Assembly (NCBI GenBank): GCA_902775355.1
Contig: CACYLY010000008.1
Span: forward strand, 1 to 64,000
Length of the DNA: 64,000 nt
From: Oscillospiraceae bacterium
GTDB lineage: Bacteria > Bacillota > Clostridia > Oscillospirales > Oscillospiraceae
Direction: 5' to 3'
A program made the translations under genes and the position numbers. Below, in pieces: positions 43,002-53,178 of this stretch; position 1 is the stretch's first letter, and each line of letters begins with the position of its first letter. The notes under the pieces were generated by a model. The model was not told the DNA's origin and did no database searches. It was given only the letters and a program-made list of their open reading frames with translations.

Positions 43002-46000
43002 ATGAAGCGCATGAATCGTCTGTTGAGTATTCTCCTGGTCCTGGTGTTCCTGGCGAGCCTGTTCCCGACCGCGGCCCTGGCCGAGGAGCCGGAGGAACCG
43101 GCCCCCGCCGAGGAGCCCGGGATCGAGGAGCCCGCCCCTGCTGAGGAGCCCGGAGAGGACCCGGAACCCATCGAGGAGCCCGAGGAGGAGCCGGAACCCC
43201 TGACGCCCCTGGAGGGCGAGGACCCGGAGGCCCTGCCCCAGCCGGGAGACGAGCCCCAGGAGATCATCGCCTCCGGGCAGCTCACACAGACTATTTCCTG
43301 GTCTGTGGAGAGCAGCAGCGGCGGCACGACCCTGTACATCAGCGCTGCCAACACCACCTACGAGAACGTCGATCTCAGCGAGGGCGGCGCGGCCCCCTGG
43401 TACGAATACCGGAGCCAGATCCACACCGTGCAAGTGGGCTCGGGCATCACCCGCATCGGCAACTACTGGTTCTACGGGATGGGAGCCAACGAATTCAAGT
43501 TCGCCGACTCCGTGTACGAGATCGGCGACCACGCCTTTGAGGGCTGCTCGGGTCTGGGCAAGACCCAGAATTTCGGCGAGCTGGGCGGCATCCTGCCCAA
43601 GAACCTCGAGAAGATCGGCTCCTACGCTTTCAAGGACTGCACCGGGCTTGTGGCCGCCTATAATTTTCCCGGCACCCTGACCAGTCTGGACGTGGGCGCC
43701 TTCTACGGCTGCACGAACCTGACCACGGCTTATGTCCCCGCCGCCGTGGGCTCGGTCCCCATGAGCTGCTTTGAAAACTGCACCAAGCTGTACGCGGTGG
43801 CGCTGCCCGAGGGCCTGACCAGGATCTGGAGCTCCGCCTTCAAGAATTCCGGTCTGCAGTCCCTGTACACGCCGTCTACCATGCAGTACGTGATGGCCAA
43901 TGCCTGCGAGGGCTGCGGGGATCTGCAGTACGCCGTCTTCAACGAGGGCCTGCGCTCCATCGGCGGCAGCGCCTTCAAGGACTGCGCCAAGCTGAAGAAC
44001 GTGGAGCTCTATGGCCCTGCCGGCATGTGGGGGTTCAGCATCGGAAATGACGCCTTCAAGAACTGCCCCAAGATTGAAAGCGTGGACTTTCACGGCAAGC
44101 TGAGCGAGTGGGTCCACCTGATGCTGCCCAATATCGGCGAGGGCAACGAAGACCTGCTGAACGCCCAGCTGAACTGCGAGCCTGACGGGATGTGCGGCGA
44201 AAATCTGACCTGGTATTTTGACGAAAGCGACAACACCCTGTACATCAGCGGCACCGGCGAGATGTATACGAACTGGGGCATGTCCAACCGTCCCTGGGAG
44301 GATCACAAGGACGCGATCGAGAACGTCCGCATCGGCATGGGCTGCACCTCTATCGGAGACTTCGCCTTCTACGGGATCACGATCCAGAACCTGTACCTGC
44401 CCAACACCCTGACCCAGATCAGGCGCTACGCCTTCAACAACAGTCTGAGCACGGGCAGCGATCTGTTCTTCGAGGGCACCAAGGCGGAATATGACGCCAT
44501 CGACGTGGATGCGACCTGCGTGCTGCAGCTGAGCTGGCCGACCAAGCACTACGAGGCCATCGACCGGGGCAAGTGCGGCGATTACATGAACTGGGTCTTT
44601 GACGGCGAGACCCTTTACATCTCCGGTCCCAACAGCGGCGTCATGTGGGACTTTGACACCGCCGGGGAGCAGCCCTGGTACGCCTACCGGGATGAAGTCA
44701 AGAAGGTACAGTTTTCCTCCGGCTTCTACGGCTATGTGGGCGACAACGCTTTCTGCGGCTTCTCGGCCCTGGAGACGGTGGACCTGGCCGCCGGCCCCCA
44801 CACTCTGGGCGACTACGCCTTTTACGGCTGCACCAATCTGAGCAGCATCTATCTGCAGAAGGACTACATCCAGCGCATCGGCCGCTACTGCTTTGCCTGC
44901 TGCACCAGCCTGACGTCCGTTACGACCTCGCCCTACATGCTGGAGCTGGGCGACTACGCCTTCTACGGCTGCACCTCTCTGACGGGTTTCGTATGCAACA
45001 GCGGGGATTCCAGCCTGTATATCCGTACCCTTCCCGATCATTTCCTGGAGGGCTGCACGGCCCTGACCCATGTGAGCATCCCCTATATCACCGGCATTGG
45101 GGAGAACTGCTTTGCGGGCTGCACGTCTTTGCCCGAGGTCAGCCTGCCCCGGGTCAAGACCATCGGCAACGGCGCCTTTTATAACTGCAGCGCCCTGTCC
45201 GTCATCGGCACCCCCGCCCTCACCGCCATCGGGGACGAGGCCTTTGCAAGATGCACGGCTCTGCACACCGTCTACTTCCCCACCACGCTGCAGACCCTGG
45301 GAGAGGCGGCCTTCAGCGGAAGCGGCCTGAACGGCGCGCTGAGCCTGCCCGACGGGATGACCGAGATCGCCTCCTTCGCCTTTTCCGACACCGCCATCAC
45401 CTCCGTCACCATCCCCACCAGCGTACTCACCGTGCGGGAGGGCGCCTTCTCCGCCTGCCATTCTCTGGCGGACGTGTACTATGACGGGGCCCAGGCCATG
45501 TGGGACCGGATCACCATCGAGGACTCCAACGAGCCCCTGCTGGAGGCGGAGCTGCATCTGAACCCCAGCAGCGGCGAGCTCGGCGAGAATATCTCCTGGT
45601 CCCTGAGCAGCGACGGGGTGCTGACCATCTCCGGCACCGGCAGCATGGACGACTTTGCCTCGGCCGCGGAGCGGCCCTGGCATACCTCCGCCGACGCCAT
45701 CCACACCGTCCGGGTGCTGCCGGGCGTGACCACCGTCGCAAAATACAGCTTTAAAGATTTGACCAACCTCACCACCGTGGAGCTGGCGGATTCCGTCACT
45801 GCCATCTACGACTACGCCTTCACCAACTGCAATTCGCTGACCGAGCTGGAGCTCCCGCCCCGTCTGTGGTGCATCGGCAACTTCTGCTTCCAAAACTGCA
45901 TCTCCCTGACCGGGATCCAGATGCCGGACACCGTCACCTTCCTCGGCGTCTATGCCTTTGGATACTGCAGGTCGCTTCAGACTGCCAACGTCTCCCCGAA

Positions 46001-49000
46001 CCTCAGAGACAGCAACCTCACCGCCAGGGCCTTTGAGGGCTGCTCGAAGCTGGAGAGCATCGACATTCCCGAGGGCATACAGACCATCGGACTCTACGCC
46101 TTTAACGGCTGCTCCCGTCTGACGGTCGTATATCTGCCCAGCAGCCTGCTCCCCGCGTCCGGTGACACCTATACTGTGGACCACGACGCCTTCAACGGCT
46201 GCACCGCCCTCACCGATGTGTACTACAACGGCACACTGACCGAGTGGAAGGCTCTGAACGTCAATGAGACCGGCAACGAGCCCCTGGCAGCCGCGCTGCT
46301 CCATGTTCTGCCGGAAACCGGCAGCTTCGGCGAGGGCCTCACCTGGGCCTATGAAGACGGCATTCTGACCATCAGCGGCAGCGGCCCCATGCCCAACTAC
46401 GCCGAACCCACCCAGCAGCCCTGGTTCGACTACGAGGACATGATCCTCCACGTCCGGGTGCTGGACGGCGTCACCACCGCCGGCGACTACGCCTTCTTCG
46501 GCTTCAACCGCCTGCAGACCATGGAGCTGGCCGACAGCGTGACGTTCATCGGCTACCGCAGCTTCGCCTTCTGCCCCCAGATCGAGAGCCTGGAGCTCCC
46601 GGCGAACCTGGTGACCATCGGCCTGAGCGCCTTTGAGGGCTGCTCCGGCTTCCCCGGCCAGAACGTGGTGCTGCCGGAAACCGTGAAGAACATCAGCGAC
46701 AAGGCCTTTATGGGCTGCGGCTTCGACTCCGTGACCCTGCCCGCCTCCCTGGAGCTTCTGGGCAACGGCGTCTTCCAGAGCTGCCCGAACCTGCTGTTCG
46801 CCGACTTCGCCGAGGGCTGCAGCCTGACGGCGATCCCCGAGGACAGCTTCCGGGACTGCCCCAATTTCATGCTGGCAGATGTACCGGAGGGCATTACCAC
46901 CATTGGGAAGAACGCCTTCCGCAACGACCCGAACCTGGAACTGGCGAGGCTCCCCGCCTCTCTCACCCTGGTGAAGCAGTACGCCTTCTACGGCTGCTCC
47001 GGTCTGACGCAGGTCTCCTACGGCGGCACCCTGGACGAATGGAACGCCATCACCATCGAGAGCTACAACCAGCCGCTTCTGAACGCGACCCTGATCTACG
47101 TCCCCTACCGGGGCCAGCTCTGTGCCGACATCTGGTGGTGGATCAACTCCGAGGGCGAGCTCATCGTCCAGGGCACAGGCTCCATGCCCGACTTCGCCTC
47201 TGCCTATGGCCAGCCCTGGTATGAGTACCGGGAGCAGATCACCGGCATCATAGTCTCGGGTGTGGACTACATCGGCGACTATGCCTTCGCGGAGCTGTCC
47301 AAGGTCACCCAGGTATGGAAGAGCAACAGCATCACCGCCATCGGCGACCATGCCTTTGAAAAATGCAGCAGCCTGCTCAACTTCAACTGCCCGGACTCTC
47401 TGGAGAGCATCGGCGACAAGGCCTTCTACCGCTGCACCGCGCTGGAGAGCGTGAACTTCAACGGTCAGTTGGCCGACATCGGCGAGCGCGCCTTTGACAG
47501 CTGCCGCAGCCTCACCGACCTGAGCCTGCCCGCCTCCCTCTTGTACGGCGGCGTCGGCAAATCCGCCTTCTCCGGCTGCGAGAGCCTGCAGTTCCTGCAG
47601 ATCGAAGGGCTTGAGGAGATCCCCTCCGGCGCCTTCTACCACTGCGACGCGCTGGAGAGCGTGTCCCTCCCCCGGAGCCTGACCTCCGTGGGCGTGGGCG
47701 CCTTCAGCTGCTGCGACGCGCTGCTGGACGTGTGGTACGAGGGGCGGATGGTCGAGTGGAATCAGATCGACATCGGGGCGAACAACGAGCCGCTGCTGAA
47801 CGCCAACCTCCACTGCGCGCCCAATGGGGGCGTGCTGGCCAACGGCCTGATCTGGAGCTGGCAGAACGGCGTGCTCACCGTCTCCGGCAACGCGCCCATG
47901 CCCGACTTTGCAAACAACTGGGAAACCCCCTGGTACGGGCTGGAGCCTTACACCACCGCCATCGTCATCGAGGAGGGCGTCAAATCTGTGGGCAAGAGCG
48001 CCTTCGTGACCTTCACCGAGGTCACGGAGCTCAATCTGCCCGAGGGCCTCACGGAGATCGGGAAATACGCCTTCGACCACTGCAGCGGTCTGGAGAGCGT
48101 GACCCTGCCCGCGAGCCTGGTCTCTGTGGATCTGGCCGCCTTCGGTCACTGCACGGCCCTGGCCGACGTGTGGTACCGCGGCACGCCCTACGCCTGGGAG
48201 ATGGAGCTGGCCGTCGCGGGCTACAACGAGCCGCTGAATAACGCCACGCTCCATTACACCATGGAGGGCGTTCCCATCGACGCCGAGCACTTCCCCTGCG
48301 ACGCCTTCTGCGCCTATGTGCGCGACGAGTTCGATCCCGACAGCAACTGGCTCCTGACGCCCGATGAGATCGGCGAGGCCTGCACTGTCGACGTCACCGG
48401 CGACGACTTCACCTCCCTGCAGGGGATCGAATACCTGACGGAGCTGGAGGAGCTCTACTGCTACGGCTGCAATCTGACGGAGCTGGACGTGTCTTCCCTG
48501 GAGCACCTCTATTACGTGGACTGCGACGCGAACCAGCTGACCGCCGACACGCTCCGCCTGCCCGCGGGCCTGACCATTCTGATCTGCTCCGGCAACGGCG
48601 GCTTGAAGAGCCTGGATCTCAGCGGACTTCCCCATCTGTCCGATCTGAGCTGCGACGAGACCGGCCTGACCGAGCTGGATCTCTCCGCGAACCCCGATCT
48701 GAGATACCTGTACTGCCAGAAAAACGAGCTGACCAGCCTGGATGTGAGCGGCAACACGAAGCTGGCGATCCTGGTTTGCGCCGACAACCCGCTGACCGAG
48801 CTGAACCTGGGCGAGAGCGAGAACCTGGGCGTCCTGGACTGCTATCAAACGGATCTGACCAGACTGGATATCACCGGCTGCCCCATCCTGCTGAACGCCT
48901 ATCGGAACGGCACCTTCCGGGAGGATGACAACGGAGCCTGGATCTGGTACACGCCCAACACCAGTTATCGGCTGAGGGTCGATCCCGACACGGTGATCGT

Positions 49001-50084
49001 CACCGACCACGACGGCATCCCCGTGGACGAGGAGCACTTCCCCGACCCGATTTTCCGCGCCTACGTGGCGGAGAACTTTGACCTCGACCGCAACGGTTAC
49101 CTGACGGATTTCGAGTGCGAAAGCGTCCGTGAAATTGATGTGGTCGACAAGAGGATCAGCTCGCTCCTGGGCATCGAATACTTCTACGAGGCGACGGTGC
49201 TGGATGCGGAAAGCAACGAATTGACCTCCCTGGATCTCAGCCACAATGTCTGCCTCGTATCGGTATCCCTCCCCTACAACCAGTTGACGAGCCTGGATAT
49301 CAGCGGACTGGACCAGCTGGAGCTTCTGGACGTGGAATTGAACGGCCTGACCAGCCTGGATCTGAGCACCAACACCGCCCTGCTGAGCCTGTACTGCAGT
49401 GAGAACGCGCTCACCGCTCTGGACGTCTCCGCCTGCACGGAGCTGCAAAAGCTGTATTGCAACGACAACGCCCTGACGGAGCTGGACGTGAGCGCCAACA
49501 CCGCCCTGACGGAGCTGTTCTGCGACGCCAACGCCCTGACGGAGCTGGATCTGAGCAAAAACACCGCCCTCCAGATGCTCGGCGTTTCCCAATGTGAACT
49601 GAGCGCTCTGGACGTCAGCACGCTGCCCGCGCTGCAGCGGCTGGCTTGCTACGACAACCCGCTGAGCAGCCTGAAGCTGGGGAGCCTGGAAGCCCTGCGT
49701 TATCTGAGCTGCTATGACGTCCCCAGCCTGAACACGCTGGACATCTCCGGCTGCCCCCTGGTGATCGACGCCTATCAGAACGGTGCACAGACCGACTATT
49801 CGGAATACGGCTTTGTGCATTACGAGATCAACGGTCATATCCTGGAGATCGCCCCGGGCCAGACGGTGGCGACCGAGTTCATCCCCGACCATGTCCCCGG
49901 CGACATCAACGGCGACGGTTCGGTGAACAACAAAGACGTGATCCGCCTCCAGAAATACCTGAAGGATCCGACCACGACGGTCGACGAGGCGGCCCTGGAC
50001 GTGAACGGGGACGGCAAGGTCAACAACAAGGACCTGATCCGCCTGACGCGCTGGCTGAAGTATCACGACGTGGAGATCCACTGA
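43002..50084 (+). CDS. Giant secreted leucine-rich-repeat protein with C-terminal dockerin
   Basis: 2360-aa exported protein; ATG 43002 follows GAAGGAGGAAACGAGC. Signal peptide residues 1-28 (ends TAALA), then a Glu/Pro linker to about 85. Seven super-repeats follow (starting about nt 43275, 44187, 44570, 45577, 46322, 47112, 47830), each with a Trp-rich module like LTISGTGSMDDFA plus PW followed by BspA-type LRR_5 repeats (YAFYGCTSL, LPASL..IG). From about nt 48290 come two internalin-like LRR blocks (LTSLDLS, LTELDVS, DCDANQL), each led by HFP...F.AYV and an EF-hand-like loop; the second, DLDRNGYLTDFE, is canonical. The end is a type I dockerin (DINGDGSVNNKD, DVNGDGKVNNKD, tail YHDVEIH). 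Probably a calcium-dependent surface adhesin or matrix component that docks to a cohesin; ligand unknown. Confidence 0.95.
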   Translation: MKRMNRLLSILLVLVFLASLFPTAALAEEPEEPAPAEEPGIEEPAPAEEPGEDPEPIEEPEEEPEPLTPLEGEDPEALPQPGDEPQEIIASGQLTQTISWSVESSSGGTTLYISAANTTYENVDLSEGGAAPWYEYRSQIHTVQVGSGITRIGNYWFYGMGANEFKFADSVYEIGDHAFEGCSGLGKTQNFGELGGILPKNLEKIGSYAFKDCTGLVAAYNFPGTLTSLDVGAFYGCTNLTTAYVPAAVGSVPMSCFENCTKLYAVALPEGLTRIWSSAFKNSGLQSLYTPSTMQYVMANACEGCGDLQYAVFNEGLRSIGGSAFKDCAKLKNVELYGPAGMWGFSIGNDAFKNCPKIESVDFHGKLSEWVHLMLPNIGEGNEDLLNAQLNCEPDGMCGENLTWYFDESDNTLYISGTGEMYTNWGMSNRPWEDHKDAIENVRIGMGCTSIGDFAFYGITIQNLYLPNTLTQIRRYAFNNSLSTGSDLFFEGTKAEYDAIDVDATCVLQLSWPTKHYEAIDRGKCGDYMNWVFDGETLYISGPNSGVMWDFDTAGEQPWYAYRDEVKKVQFSSGFYGYVGDNAFCGFSALETVDLAAGPHTLGDYAFYGCTNLSSIYLQKDYIQRIGRYCFACCTSLTSVTTSPYMLELGDYAFYGCTSLTGFVCNSGDSSLYIRTLPDHFLEGCTALTHVSIPYITGIGENCFAGCTSLPEVSLPRVKTIGNGAFYNCSALSVIGTPALTAIGDEAFARCTALHTVYFPTTLQTLGEAAFSGSGLNGALSLPDGMTEIASFAFSDTAITSVTIPTSVLTVREGAFSACHSLADVYYDGAQAMWDRITIEDSNEPLLEAELHLNPSSGELGENISWSLSSDGVLTISGTGSMDDFASAAERPWHTSADAIHTVRVLPGVTTVAKYSFKDLTNLTTVELADSVTAIYDYAFTNCNSLTELELPPRLWCIGNFCFQNCISLTGIQMPDTVTFLGVYAFGYCRSLQTANVSPNLRDSNLTARAFEGCSKLESIDIPEGIQTIGLYAFNGCSRLTVVYLPSSLLPASGDTYTVDHDAFNGCTALTDVYYNGTLTEWKALNVNETGNEPLAAALLHVLPETGSFGEGLTWAYEDGILTISGSGPMPNYAEPTQQPWFDYEDMILHVRVLDGVTTAGDYAFFGFNRLQTMELADSVTFIGYRSFAFCPQIESLELPANLVTIGLSAFEGCSGFPGQNVVLPETVKNISDKAFMGCGFDSVTLPASLELLGNGVFQSCPNLLFADFAEGCSLTAIPEDSFRDCPNFMLADVPEGITTIGKNAFRNDPNLELARLPASLTLVKQYAFYGCSGLTQVSYGGTLDEWNAITIESYNQPLLNATLIYVPYRGQLCADIWWWINSEGELIVQGTGSMPDFASAYGQPWYEYREQITGIIVSGVDYIGDYAFAELSKVTQVWKSNSITAIGDHAFEKCSSLLNFNCPDSLESIGDKAFYRCTALESVNFNGQLADIGERAFDSCRSLTDLSLPASLLYGGVGKSAFSGCESLQFLQIEGLEEIPSGAFYHCDALESVSLPRSLTSVGVGAFSCCDALLDVWYEGRMVEWNQIDIGANNEPLLNANLHCAPNGGVLANGLIWSWQNGVLTVSGNAPMPDFANNWETPWYGLEPYTTAIVIEEGVKSVGKSAFVTFTEVTELNLPEGLTEIGKYAFDHCSGLESVTLPASLVSVDLAAFGHCTALADVWYRGTPYAWEMELAVAGYNEPLNNATLHYTMEGVPIDAEHFPCDAFCAYVRDEFDPDSNWLLTPDEIGEACTVDVTGDDFTSLQGIEYLTELEELYCYGCNLTELDVSSLEHLYYVDCDANQLTADTLRLPAGLTILICSGNGGLKSLDLSGLPHLSDLSCDETGLTELDLSANPDLRYLYCQKNELTSLDVSGNTKLAILVCADNPLTELNLGESENLGVLDCYQTDLTRLDITGCPILLNAYRNGTFREDDNGAWIWYTPNTSYRLRVDPDTVIVTDHDGIPVDEEHFPDPIFRAYVAENFDLDRNGYLTDFECESVREIDVVDKRISSLLGIEYFYEATVLDAESNELTSLDLSHNVCLVSVSLPYNQLTSLDISGLDQLELLDVELNGLTSLDLSTNTALLSLYCSENALTALDVSACTELQKLYCNDNALTELDVSANTALTELFCDANALTELDLSKNTALQMLGVSQCELSALDVSTLPALQRLACYDNPLSSLKLGSLEALRYLSCYDVPSLNTLDISGCPLVIDAYQNGAQTDYSEYGFVHYEINGHILEIAPGQTVATEFIPDHVPGDINGDGSVNNKDVIRLQKYLKDPTTTVDEAALDVNGDGKVNNKDLIRLTRWLKYHDVEIH

Positions 50085-50118
50085 CAATTCGGAATTCGGA
50101 GTTCGGAATTCGGAATTG
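50085..50118. repeat. ATTCGGA heptad tract after the stop codon
   Basis: ACAATTCGGAATTCGGAGTT and CGGAATTCGGAATTG directly follow TGA. The same TGACAATTCGGA junction ends the 1435-aa dockerin gene (at 11317) and nearly the same ends the DUF1540 gene (at 24456). Confidence 0.8.
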
Positions 50119-50216
50119 GGATCCGCTTCGCGGGGACCTTATCCACCGCAAGCGGTCCCCCTTCCCCGTGCGCGGGGAAGGCAACCGCGGGATCCGGAAC
50201 AACAACACAAAACGCG

Positions 50217-50247
50217 GGGACGCGGCGATTTTCGCCGCGTCCCTTTT
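50217..50247 (+). terminator. Terminator of the LRR-dockerin gene
   Basis: Perfect 12-bp stem GGGACGCGGCGA with its complement, TTT loop, then TTTT. The stem sequence matches the dyads at 11030 and 11232 after the other dockerin gene. Confidence 0.75.
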
Positions 50248-50249
50248 CG

Positions 50250-50935
50250 CAGGGGCGACCTTTGGTCGCCCGCTGGTCCGCATCCACGTTCCGTCCCCCG
50301 CCGTAGGGGCTGGCGCCCTCGACAGCCCGCCGACGCGCGCTGTTGACCCGTAGCGCCGGGCATTGCCCGGCGTCGTTTCGCATTGGCGCTGCGTTCCTTG
50401 CCGTAGGGGCGACCTTTGGTCGCCCGCCGTGCTCACGCCCGTCTTCCGCCGTAGGGGCGCTTCACGAAGCGTCCGCCCATCCCGCGCCCGTAGGGGCGAC
50501 CTTTGGTCGCCCGCCGCTGCGCACGTGTGCGTAATCCACGGCGCGATGAAGGCATCGCGCCCTACGCGGCCCGCCGCCATGCGCCCCCACCCATCCCGCG
50601 CCCGTAGGGGCGACCCTTGTGGTCGCCCGCCGTTGCGCACGTGTGCGTGATCCACGGCGCGATGAGGGCATCGCGCCCTACGCGGCCCGCCGCCATGCGC
50701 CCCCCCGCCGTAGGGGCGCTTCACGAAGCGCCCGCCCGTCCCACGCCCGTAGGGGCGACCCTTGTGGTCGCCCGCCGTTGCGCACGTGTGCGTGATTCAC
50801 GGCGCGATGAGGGCATCGCGCCCTACGCGGCCCGCCGCCATGCGCTTCCGCCGTAGGGGCGCTTCACGAAGCGCCCGCCCATCCCGCGCCCGTAGGGGCG
50901 ACCTTTGGTCGCCCGCTGCCCCGTGCTCCGGACCG
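50250..50935. repeat. Long cluster of GTAGGGGC...GCCCGCC hairpin repeats
   Basis: About 12 hairpins in 690 bp with no gene. Three stem types alternate: GGGGCGACCTTTGGTCGCCC (and CCCTTGTGGTCGCC variants), GGGGCGCTTCACGAAGCGCC, and GGCGCGATGAAGGCATCGCG. A larger unit of about 130 bp (hairpin, GCACGTGTGCGT, CATCGCGCCCTACGCGG) is repeated at about 50500, 50630 and 50770. Borders are constant; stems vary. Confidence 0.85.
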
Positions 50936-50951
50936 AATCGCGTAAAACACT

Positions 50952-50987
50952 GGGCGGATCCGTACCGTTTTCGATACGGATCCGCCC
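50952..50987 (-). terminator. Terminator of pyk-exonuclease operon
   Basis: GGGCGGATCCGTA and TACGGATCCGCCC pair around 10 nt, 30 bp after the exonuclease stop. The minus-strand tail is AGTGTTTTACG; the plus-strand side also has a late T-run. Confidence 0.65.
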
Positions 50988-51016
50988 ATGATTCTATTTT
51001 TGTCGCCCCCGCCGCC

Positions 51017-51556
51017 TCAGGCCATCCGATAGCTGCGGATATACTTTTCCGGCTCCGCCCCGCTCTCCATATACCGGATCAGGATCTCGGCGCAGGCGTG
51101 ACTGTCGCTGTCGGCCCGGTGGTGGTTGAGACAGATGCCGTAGTGCTCGCACAGGTCGTTCAGCTTGTGGCTGATCCCCGGCAGAAGGCTGCGGCCCATG
51201 GTCACGGTGCAGACGCCCCGGACATAGGGCTTCCAGGCGATCTCATAGCTCTCCAGGCACTTGCGCAGCACCCCGATATCAAAGCTGGCGTTGTGGGCAG
51301 CCAGGACTCCCGAGGACAGCAGCGGCTCGATCTCCGGCCAGAGCTCCGGAAAGCTTGGCGCGTCGAACACCGTCTCCTCGTTGATGCCGGTGAGCTGGGA
51401 GTTGAACCAGTCAAAGGGCTGCTCCGGGTCCACCAGGGAGTAGAACTCCCGGACGATGCGCCCGTCCTCCACCACGCTGATGCCGATGGCGCTCATGCGG
51501 CTGTTATAACGGTTGGGCGTCTCCACGTCGAAGGCGACGTAACGCTGAACGGGCAT
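51017..51556 (-). CDS. DnaQ-like 3'-5' exonuclease
   Basis: 179-aa DEDDh-type exonuclease like the DNA polymerase III epsilon subunit. ExoI is FDVET (Asp and Glu metal ligands), ExoII is in AHNASFDIGVL, ExoIII is HHRADSDSHACAE with the His and final Asp. It lacks polymerase or helicase domains, so it is a stand-alone trimming or repair nuclease. It starts 3 nt after the pyruvate kinase stop, with translation probably coupled. Confidence 0.92.
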   Translation of the reverse strand: MPVQRYVAFDVETPNRYNSRMSAIGISVVEDGRIVREFYSLVDPEQPFDWFNSQLTGINEETVFDAPSFPELWPEIEPLLSSGVLAAHNASFDIGVLRKCLESYEIAWKPYVRGVCTVTMGRSLLPGISHKLNDLCEHYGICLNHHRADSDSHACAEILIRYMESGAEPEKYIRSYRMA

Positions 51557-51559
51557 GGC

Positions 51560-52972
51560 TCACACCGTCTCGATGCGGATCTCGTTGGTGTTGCCGCTCT
51601 TGCCGTTGGTGTCGCCGCCGGTGACCACCACGGTGTCCCCCGAATTCAGGTTCAGCGCTTCCCTGGCGGCCTTCAGGGCGTAGTAATACAGCACCGAGAT
51701 GTTGGGGAACTGCTCGGTCAGCAGGGGCACCACGCCCCAGGACAGGGCCAACTTGTACCAGGCGCGCTTGCCGGTGGCCAGACCCAGGATCGTGATGGGC
51801 GCCCGGAAGCGGGAGACCATACGCACGGTCATGCCGCTGAGGGAGGTGACCACGATGGCCTTGGCCTGCAGGTCGATGGCCATGGTGCAGGCCGCGTGGG
51901 AGATGGCGTCCACCCGGTTGTGGATGAGGAAGGGCCGGGTGCGGAACTGCTCGATGTAGTCGATGTGCTTCTCGGTCTCCTCGGCGATCTCGCCCATGAC
52001 CCGCAGGGCCTCCACCGGGTACTTGCCCGCGGCGGACTCGCCGGAGAGCATCACGGCGCTGGTGCCGTCGTAGACCGCGTTGGCCACGTCGCTGATCTCC
52101 GCCCGGGTGGGCCGGGGATTGGAGATCATGCTCTCCAGCATCTCCGTGGCGGTGATGACCCGCTTGCCCAGCATGCGGCACTTGGTGATCAGATGCTTCT
52201 GGATGGCGGGCAGTTCCGTGAAGGGCACCTCCACGCCCAGGTCGCCCCGGGCCACCATGATGCCCTCGCAGACGGTGCAGATCTCGTCGATATTGTCCAC
52301 GCCGGACTGGTTCTCGATCTTGGCGATCACGTCGATATCCCCGCCGCCGTTGGCCTTGAGGAAGCTCTTCATGTCCACCAGATCCTGCTTGCAGGAGACA
52401 AAGGAGGCGGCCACATAGTCCACGCCGTTTTGGATGCCGAAGAGCAGGTCCGCCTTGTCCTGCTCGCTGAGGAAGGTCTGGCGCAGCACCTTGCCGGGGA
52501 AGCTCATGCTCTTGCGGTTGGACAGGACGCCGCCGGTGAGCACCTCGCAGCGGATCTCCGTGCCCTCGATCTCCAGCACCCGGAAGATGACCAGGCCGTT
52601 GTTGACCAGGATCCGGTCGCCCGGCTCCAGATCCTCGGCCAGACCCTTGTAGCTGACGGAGACGATGGATTCGTCCCCCTCGATCTCCCGGGTGGTGAAG
52701 GTGAAGCTGTCCCCGTCCTGCAGGGTGATCGACCCGTCCCGGAAGGTGCGGATGCGGTACTCGGGGCCCTTGGTGTCCAGCATGATGGCGATGGGCAGGC
52801 CCAGCTCCTCCCGTACGGCCTTGATCATGTCGATCTTCTTCTGGTGCTCCTCATGGGTTCCGTGGGAGAAGTTCAGCCGGGCCACGTTCAGCCCGTTCAG
52901 GCACATCTCCCGGAAAACCTCCGGCTTTTCGCTGGAGGGGCCGATGGTGCAGACGATTTTGGTTTTTCTCAT
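51560..52972 (-). CDS. pyk: Pyruvate kinase
   Basis: 470-aa glycolytic enzyme converting phosphoenolpyruvate and ADP to pyruvate and ATP. KTKIVCTIGPSSEKPEV, NVARLNFSHGTHEEH, the substrate/metal region DVIAKIENQSGVDNID, MVARGDLGVEVP and the C-terminal TGGDTNGKSGNTNEI are all in order. I chose ATG at 52972, preceded by AAGGTGGAAACGGC; a GTG four codons earlier is less likely. The usual length is 470-590, the shorter form lacking the extra C-terminal PEP-utiliser-like domain. Promoter at 53023-53051. Confidence 0.97.
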   Translation of the reverse strand: MRKTKIVCTIGPSSEKPEVFREMCLNGLNVARLNFSHGTHEEHQKKIDMIKAVREELGLPIAIMLDTKGPEYRIRTFRDGSITLQDGDSFTFTTREIEGDESIVSVSYKGLAEDLEPGDRILVNNGLVIFRVLEIEGTEIRCEVLTGGVLSNRKSMSFPGKVLRQTFLSEQDKADLLFGIQNGVDYVAASFVSCKQDLVDMKSFLKANGGGDIDVIAKIENQSGVDNIDEICTVCEGIMVARGDLGVEVPFTELPAIQKHLITKCRMLGKRVITATEMLESMISNPRPTRAEISDVANAVYDGTSAVMLSGESAAGKYPVEALRVMGEIAEETEKHIDYIEQFRTRPFLIHNRVDAISHAACTMAIDLQAKAIVVTSLSGMTVRMVSRFRAPITILGLATGKRAWYKLALSWGVVPLLTEQFPNISVLYYYALKAAREALNLNSGDTVVVTGGDTNGKSGNTNEIRIETV

Positions 52973-53022
52973 AGCCGTTTCCACCTTTCATTTCAGCGAT
53001 CTCACGCAAATTCCGATGATTC

Positions 53023-53051
53023 ATTGTATCATGAACCTCTCTGCCGCGCAA
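53023..53051 (-). promoter_or_regulatory. Promoter for pyk
   Basis: Minus strand TTGCGC (53051-53046), 17-bp spacer, TACAAT (53028-53023). Confidence 0.68.
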
Positions 53052-53128
53052 TCTCATTTTCCCGCTCCCCGGCGGATCGCGGCGCAAGGGGCCGCCGGTC
53101 CCGCCGCCGCGTGAAAAGCAAAATAAAG

Positions 53129-53176
53129 AAAAAAGGGGCGGTCCACCAATGTGAAGTGAACCGCCCCGGTTTTTTC
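53129..53176 (-). terminator. Terminator of the VTC-DUF4956-CotH operon
   Basis: GGGGCGGT (53135-53142) and ACCGCCCC (53160-53167) pair, with an inner partial stem. Flanked by A-runs and T-runs on both sides. It is the first structure after the CotH stop at 53179. Confidence 0.85.
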
Positions 53177-53178
53177 TT

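Noticed and set aside
42924-50087. A 2387-aa open frame on the minus strand opposite the LRR-dockerin gene
   Set aside because: It mirrors the real gene codon by codon in a GC-rich repeat-rich region; no signal peptide, no ribosome site, low-complexity composition (Gly, Ala, Val, Gln, His rich). The plus strand has clear domains.
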